A stretch of 64,000 bases of DNA from NCBI GenBank assembly GCA_963995505.1, contig OZ023181.1, forward strand, positions 2,517,487-2,581,486, in the 5' to 3' direction. A program made the translations under genes and the position numbers. Numbering within the stretch: position 1 is the stretch's first letter; every line of letters begins with the position of its first letter. Shown here piece after piece: positions 59,689 through 64,000 of the stretch. Source of the DNA: Hypericum androsaemum (lineage: Eukaryota > Streptophyta > Magnoliopsida > Malpighiales > Hypericaceae). A model generated the notes under the pieces. It was not told the origin of the DNA and ran no database searches. It saw nothing but the letters and a program-made list of their open reading frames with translations.

Positions 59689-60264
59689 TAACTCGGTCTA
59701 ATATTGACTTCAAATATATTTTTGATATTCTTACACTTCGAATTTGGAGAAATCATAAACTAAAAAGTTGTAGATATATATCTCACCTTCGCAAAGCAAC
59801 TTGAATCAACTCAATCGGACTCCGAAATAAGAAGTGGTGGCTCCCCAACCAAAATTTGTTCCCGTAACTCGCTCGACTATTAATTTCAAACATATTTTTG
59901 ACATTTTTATACTCCGAATTTGGAGAAGTCATAAACTAAAAATTTGTAGATATATGTCTCATCTTCACAAAGCAATTTGAATGAACTCAATCGGACTCCA
60001 GAATAAGAAGTTGTGGCTCCCCAACCGAAACTCGTCCCCAGAACTCGCTCGACTATTGACGTCAAACATATTTTCGACATTCTTACACTCCAAATTTTGA
60101 GAAGTCATAAACAAAAATTTGTAAATATACGTCTCACATTTGCAAAGCAACTTGAATCAACTCAATCAGACTCTGAAATAAGAAGTTGTGGCTCTCCAAC
60201 CAAAACTCATCCTCGTAACTCGCTCGACTATTGATTTCAAATGTATTTTCGACATCCATTTGTA
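59689..60264 (+). repeat. Satellite-like tandem repeat, ~175-bp unit, ~3.3 copies
   Basis: Unit starts (AACTCGSTC...) fall near 59690, 59866, 60042 and 60217, spaced 175-176 bases. Each unit carries GAAGTCATAAAC-type, TAGATATATGTCTCA-type and CAACTCAATCGGACTCCGAA-type blocks with moderate divergence between copies. Confidence 0.88.
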
Positions 60265-60704
60265 GCTCGATTTATTTCTTACAAATTTTGTTTTCCAATT
60301 TTTGTAATCTTAATTTTATTATTTTATTTTAATTTTTTTCATGTTACAATTATGGAAGCATAATTTTATATATTTATTGTAATTTATATGTAAAAATAAA
60401 TTAAATTATAGATAATATGTTGATGAGAGATAAATTAATTGTTTATTTGAAGAGCAGATTGGATGAGATCACCAATAAAGATGGTAAAAGACTGGGTTAA
60501 ATTGGATTAGATTGAATAGTAGTTTGATAACAGAGAAATTAATTATTTATTGTGTGAGCGGATTTAATATGGGTAGTCTTAAGACTCGACATGCGTCCAC
60601 TGAATATGTACAGACTCGTTAAGCTAGATGCCGTTCATAACCAAGCAACACCAAAATTGGGATCTTCTTAAGCCATAAAGCTGTTGCGTCGGTTCCGCTC
60701 CCGT
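60265..60704. other. Intergenic
   Basis: AT-rich spacer and the 3' flank of the DAHP synthase gene. Confidence 0.45.
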
Positions 60705-63027
60705 TCAATAACCCGTTTGTTTCAGCCTCTTCCTCCTCAGCCTCTCCGCAATAGCGAATGCCAGCTCCAACGACTGGGATGCGTTCAGCCGTGGGTCGCA
60801 ATGCGTGTGGTAGCGGGAGTTCAAGTCATCGAACGTGACGGTCTTGGACCCTCCCACGCATTCTGTTACGTTCTGTCCAGTCATCTCGAGATGGACTCCA
60901 CCAGGATAGCTACCTTCTTGGTCATGCACATCAAAGAAAGCTCTCAACTCGGCCTGATTACAAGGAAAGGAACAACAGTTAGATTCTTGATCATGGCCAG
61001 AGTTAATAGATGCTCGGGGTACCAAGTTAAATGAGATGGGATCCTACCCTGATCGCGTCGAATGACCTTGTCTTTAGACCGCATGGGGCCTTGATTGTGT
61101 TCCCGTGCATAGGGTCACTCACCCAGGTGACAATGAGCCCAGCCTGCCTAACAGCTCTAATCAAAAAGGGCAGCTTTATACGCATGTTGTCGGCTCCCAT
61201 TCTGGTAATTATAGTCAGTCGTCCAGGCCTGTTACGTGGATTGAGAATTTCACACAGCTTCACAAGCTCCTTCGGGTCCATCTTATCACTCACCTGCAAG
61301 ACAAGTTGCAACTTTAGAATGTGCACGGGATGGGAAAAAATTGGAAGGAGAAGGAAAACTGAAAATTGAAAGATGTTATCAATTCTCTCCAAAGATAGTA
61401 GCAATCTTCTCTGTTAAAACCAAAATAAGGCCATCCTATGCTTTGGGTCCATGACAAGAAAATGGGTGCTAGCTGTATGGATTCATCGTATTCAGAAAAC
61501 GCTTATAAGAATTTCAAAAGGGAAGAAACTCCATGACAAGCATTTAGGAAGATAAAACGGTGATAACCAAAACAAATCAAGCAATCATGACCATAAGTTG
61601 TTGACAAAATAAAGTTGCTGACAGAACTTCAATTGGATTACTTAAGATGAAAAGACAAAACCAACAAAAACTCAAGACGAAATGGCAATGTTAATATGGA
61701 GAACGGAAGTTTTAAACAAACCTTTATCCCCAGAGGGTTAGCTACACCCCTCAAGAACTCAATATGTGCTCCATCTAACTGCCTGGTCCTTTCACCAACC
61801 CATAGCATGTGAGCAGAACAGTCATAGTACAGGCCAGTAGTTGAGTCCTCTCTCGTCAAGGCCTGCTCATACGGCAGATGAAGGCATTCATGAGAAGTCC
61901 AAAACTCAGTTGAGTTCATTACTGGGTGTTCAAGCTTGAGCCCAGCAGCATCCATGAAACCCAGGGCTTCATCTACCCTACGAGCGAGTTCCGAATACCT
62001 ACATTCGTAACACAAGACAAGAGAGATAATTAGCCAACTCCAATTCATGAGCTCGAAAAAACCCTTAAATCCAAAATGAAGCCCAGGAACTGCAGCCAAC
62101 CTGTCCCCTTGTTCGCTGTGAAGGACAAAGTCGAGGTTCCATTGCGAAACCCTCTGCATAGCAGCATACCCGCCAGTGGCAAAAGCTCTGAGGAGATTCA
62201 AAGTGGCAACAGACTGAGTATACGCCCGAAACAACCTCTGAGGATCAGGCATCCTCGACTTCTCATCAAAAGCATCAGCATTGATATTATCCCCCCGGTA
62301 ACTAGGAAGCTTCACCCCATCTTTCTCCTCAAACGAGTCAGACCTAGGCTTCGCAAACTGACCAGCCATCCTCCCAACCTATAAAGCAACACAACCTTTT
62401 CTTAATCGATCATCATCATCCGAAAAATCAACACCAAAACCCCCTTCATTCCACGATCAATTCATCATCCCAAAACCCGAAATTTCATCGAATATTCTCC
62501 TTAAAACCCTAATTCCGATAATCAAAAAAAGAAGACAATCAAACAGAGAAAGAAGGGACCTTGATGATGGGCATCTGGGCGCCAAACGTGAGGACAACCC
62601 CCATCTGGAGGAGAACCCGAAACGTATCCCTAATATTGTCCGCCTTAAACTCCTTGAAGCTCTCGGCGCAGTCGCCGCCCTGGAGGAGGAACGCGTTCCC
62701 GACGGCGGCGGCCGCCAGGCGCTCCTCCAGCTTCCTCGCCTCCCCGGCGAACACGATCGGCGGGAACGTCCCAAGCGTCCCCAGCACCGACTCGAGCTCC
62801 GCCTCGTTGGGGTAATCCGGAAGCTGCTTCGCCGGCCTCGCCTTCCAGCTGTCCGGCGACCAGTCCGGCGACACCGACGGGCTGGAGACCGCAACGGACA
62901 CGGTGGCGCTCGTCCGGCGCGGGGCGAGGGGGAGGAGGTGGCGGGGACGCGGGGAGAGGAGGAGGGGGGAGGGGTGGAGGGCGGCGGTTGAAGATGGCTT
63001 GGTGGGGCCCAGGAGGAGAGACGCCAT
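60705..63027 (-). CDS. DAHP synthase, plastid class II (shikimate pathway)
   Basis: 3-deoxy-D-arabino-heptulosonate 7-phosphate synthase condenses phosphoenolpyruvate and erythrose 4-phosphate, the first step toward aromatic amino acids. Five exons, 63027-62560, 62378-62101, 61998-61722, 61293-61048 and 60953-60705, with consistent phases, give 505 aa. The first ~55 residues are a serine/proline-rich plastid transit peptide. Class II signatures follow in order: [104 protein letters not shown] and [15 protein letters not shown], then [19 protein letters not shown]. Metal and substrate ligands lie in these blocks (for example the GGDCAES cysteine and MHGN histidine) and are intact. Length is normal for the family. 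Exon 1 is markedly GC-rich. A TATAAT-like stretch at about 63086-63096 may be the promoter. Confidence 0.95.
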
Positions 63028-63509
63028 CTTTGCCGTAGGAAGGATAAGGTGTGTGATGCGAGTCAGCGAGGAAAATGAGATTTTGTATTATAAAAAGGCG
63101 AATGGGTGGATCACTGGATTGTGATTCTTTTTGGGATCGCATTCTAAATAGGTACGGAGTTCGAATTCTTGAAGCATAAGTTTGTCGAATAATTTATTTT
63201 TCAAAAATTTTTATTTGACTTAAATTTAAATTAGTAGATGAGGATTGTAAACCCATCTTAAACTCCCCTGAGATAAATCATAATTACATTCATGATATTC
63301 TGGGATTTTTTTCAAAATAGGCAGAAAAATAGATATATTTGACAAAAACTTAATATATTATCAAAATAGGCAAAAATTAAATTCGAAATTAAAAAAAATA
63401 GAGGTGACGACCCAAGAGTGAGTCGTCTCTTTCTCTTTAAAAGACACATCAACTTTAAAAATATATATAATAATGGAGGTGACCCAAGTGTAGGTCGCCT
63501 CCTCACAAT
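63028..63509. other. DAHP synthase 5' flank and AT-rich spacer
   Basis: Promoter side of the DAHP synthase gene. At 63399-63425 and 63475-63502 are short GAGGTGACGACCCAAGAGTG-type sequences related to the repeat that follows, so the repetitive element may begin near 63300. Confidence 0.4.
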
Positions 63510-64000
63510 TCTAAAAATTTGCTAATCTTTATTTATTTATTTTATAAGTTTCATAAGTTAGTGTCAGATTGTCCGAATTAGTTAAATTTTGATTTAATTT
63601 TGTTTAATTTATCGAGACCTATGCGTAGAGCTCAAAAAATGATGCGAAATAAAAAAAATTTTAACTCGTTCGGATAAACGATAAGTTGAAGAATTTTTTT
63701 TTAAAAAAAGTGGATTAAGGAGGCGACCTCAACTAGGTCGCCTCTGTTTCTAAAAAAAAACTAGGTCACATCTCTTGTTAAATTTTTTTTATAGTTTTTT
63801 TAAGTGTGTTAAGTGGACAATTCGTTGCTCGGATATTCAAACGGGTTAATTTTTTTTATTTTGCATAATTTTTTGAGCTCTACGCATAGGTCTCAATAAA
63901 TTAAGCAAAATTAAATCAAAATTTAACGCATTCGAACAATCTAACACTAACTTATGCCACTTATAAAATAAATAAAAAAAGAGTAGCAAATTTTTAGAAT
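63510..64000. repeat. Long inverted repeat, cut by the window edge
   Basis: The left arm from about 63512 (TTCTAAAAATTTGCTAATCT) pairs with the reverse complement of the right arm up to 64000 over about 170 bases (shared AAGTTAGTGT, TTAAATTTTGATTTAATTTT and GAGACCTATGCGTAGAGCTC). The centre at about 63720-63775 holds shorter motifs GGAGGCGACCTCAACTAGGT and CTAGGTCACATCTC. Possibly a foldback or TIR transposon whose right end lies outside the window. Confidence 0.75.

Noticed and set aside
1..64000. CRISPR arrays, operons, phage or bacterial islands
   Set aside because: The repeats present are microsatellites, tandem duplications and transposon ends; gene structure is that of a plant nucleus throughout.

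Overview
The window is nuclear DNA of a seed plant, almost certainly a eudicot. Genes are AT-rich, carry GT-AG introns, and encode plant-specific families: an SUVH histone methyltransferase, expansin-like B, LIL3, a germin-like protein, polygalacturonase, a P-class PPR protein and plastid class II DAHP synthase. Species cannot be fixed from the sequence alone. No bacterial-type operon or CRISPR array is present. All splice models below were built by hand from ORF continuity, GT-AG sites and phase bookkeeping, so single-base errors are possible.

Layout. 370-3453 (+) SUVH5/6-type H3K9 methyltransferase; 4389-5931 (-) expansin-like B; 6407-7881 Mutator-like element with long terminal inverted repeats; 8452-10339 short Copia-type LTR element; 10741-10980 MITE; 11333-12630 5'-truncated LINE; 12.6-16.9 kb gene-poor; 16943-17596 (-) thioredoxin-only relative of sulfhydryl oxidase QSOX; 18662-20190 (+) LIL3; 22538-23514 (+) unrecognised small basic protein; 24067-24390 (-) subtilase pseudogene fragment.

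From 24770 to 50301 (-) one gene occupies more than 25 kb: a TARBP1/Trm3-type SpoU tRNA 2'-O-methyltransferase, reconstructed as 35 exons and 1803 aa. Its introns hold much of the local history: two TRIM elements, four tandem duplications (one copying part of an exon), and an 8.7-kb intron with a decayed Copia element whose 3' LTR is interrupted by a young 4.7-kb Copia (Ale-like) element.

51633-52262 (+) germin-like protein directly behind a (TA)34 tract; 52835-54316 (-) PPR gene with one in-frame UGA; 54926-56366 (-) polygalacturonase; 56776-57140 degraded insertion of plastid 16S rRNA; 57844-57915 (-) tRNA-Trp(CCA); 59689-60264 a 175-bp tandem repeat; 60705-63027 (-) DAHP synthase, first enzyme of the shikimate pathway; 63510-64000 a long inverted repeat running off the window.

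The genes do not form a functional cluster; they are ordinary housekeeping, cell-wall and plastid genes side by side. I found no convincing undescribed system. The most informative signals are recent mobile-element activity inside one large gene and several broken or truncated gene copies.
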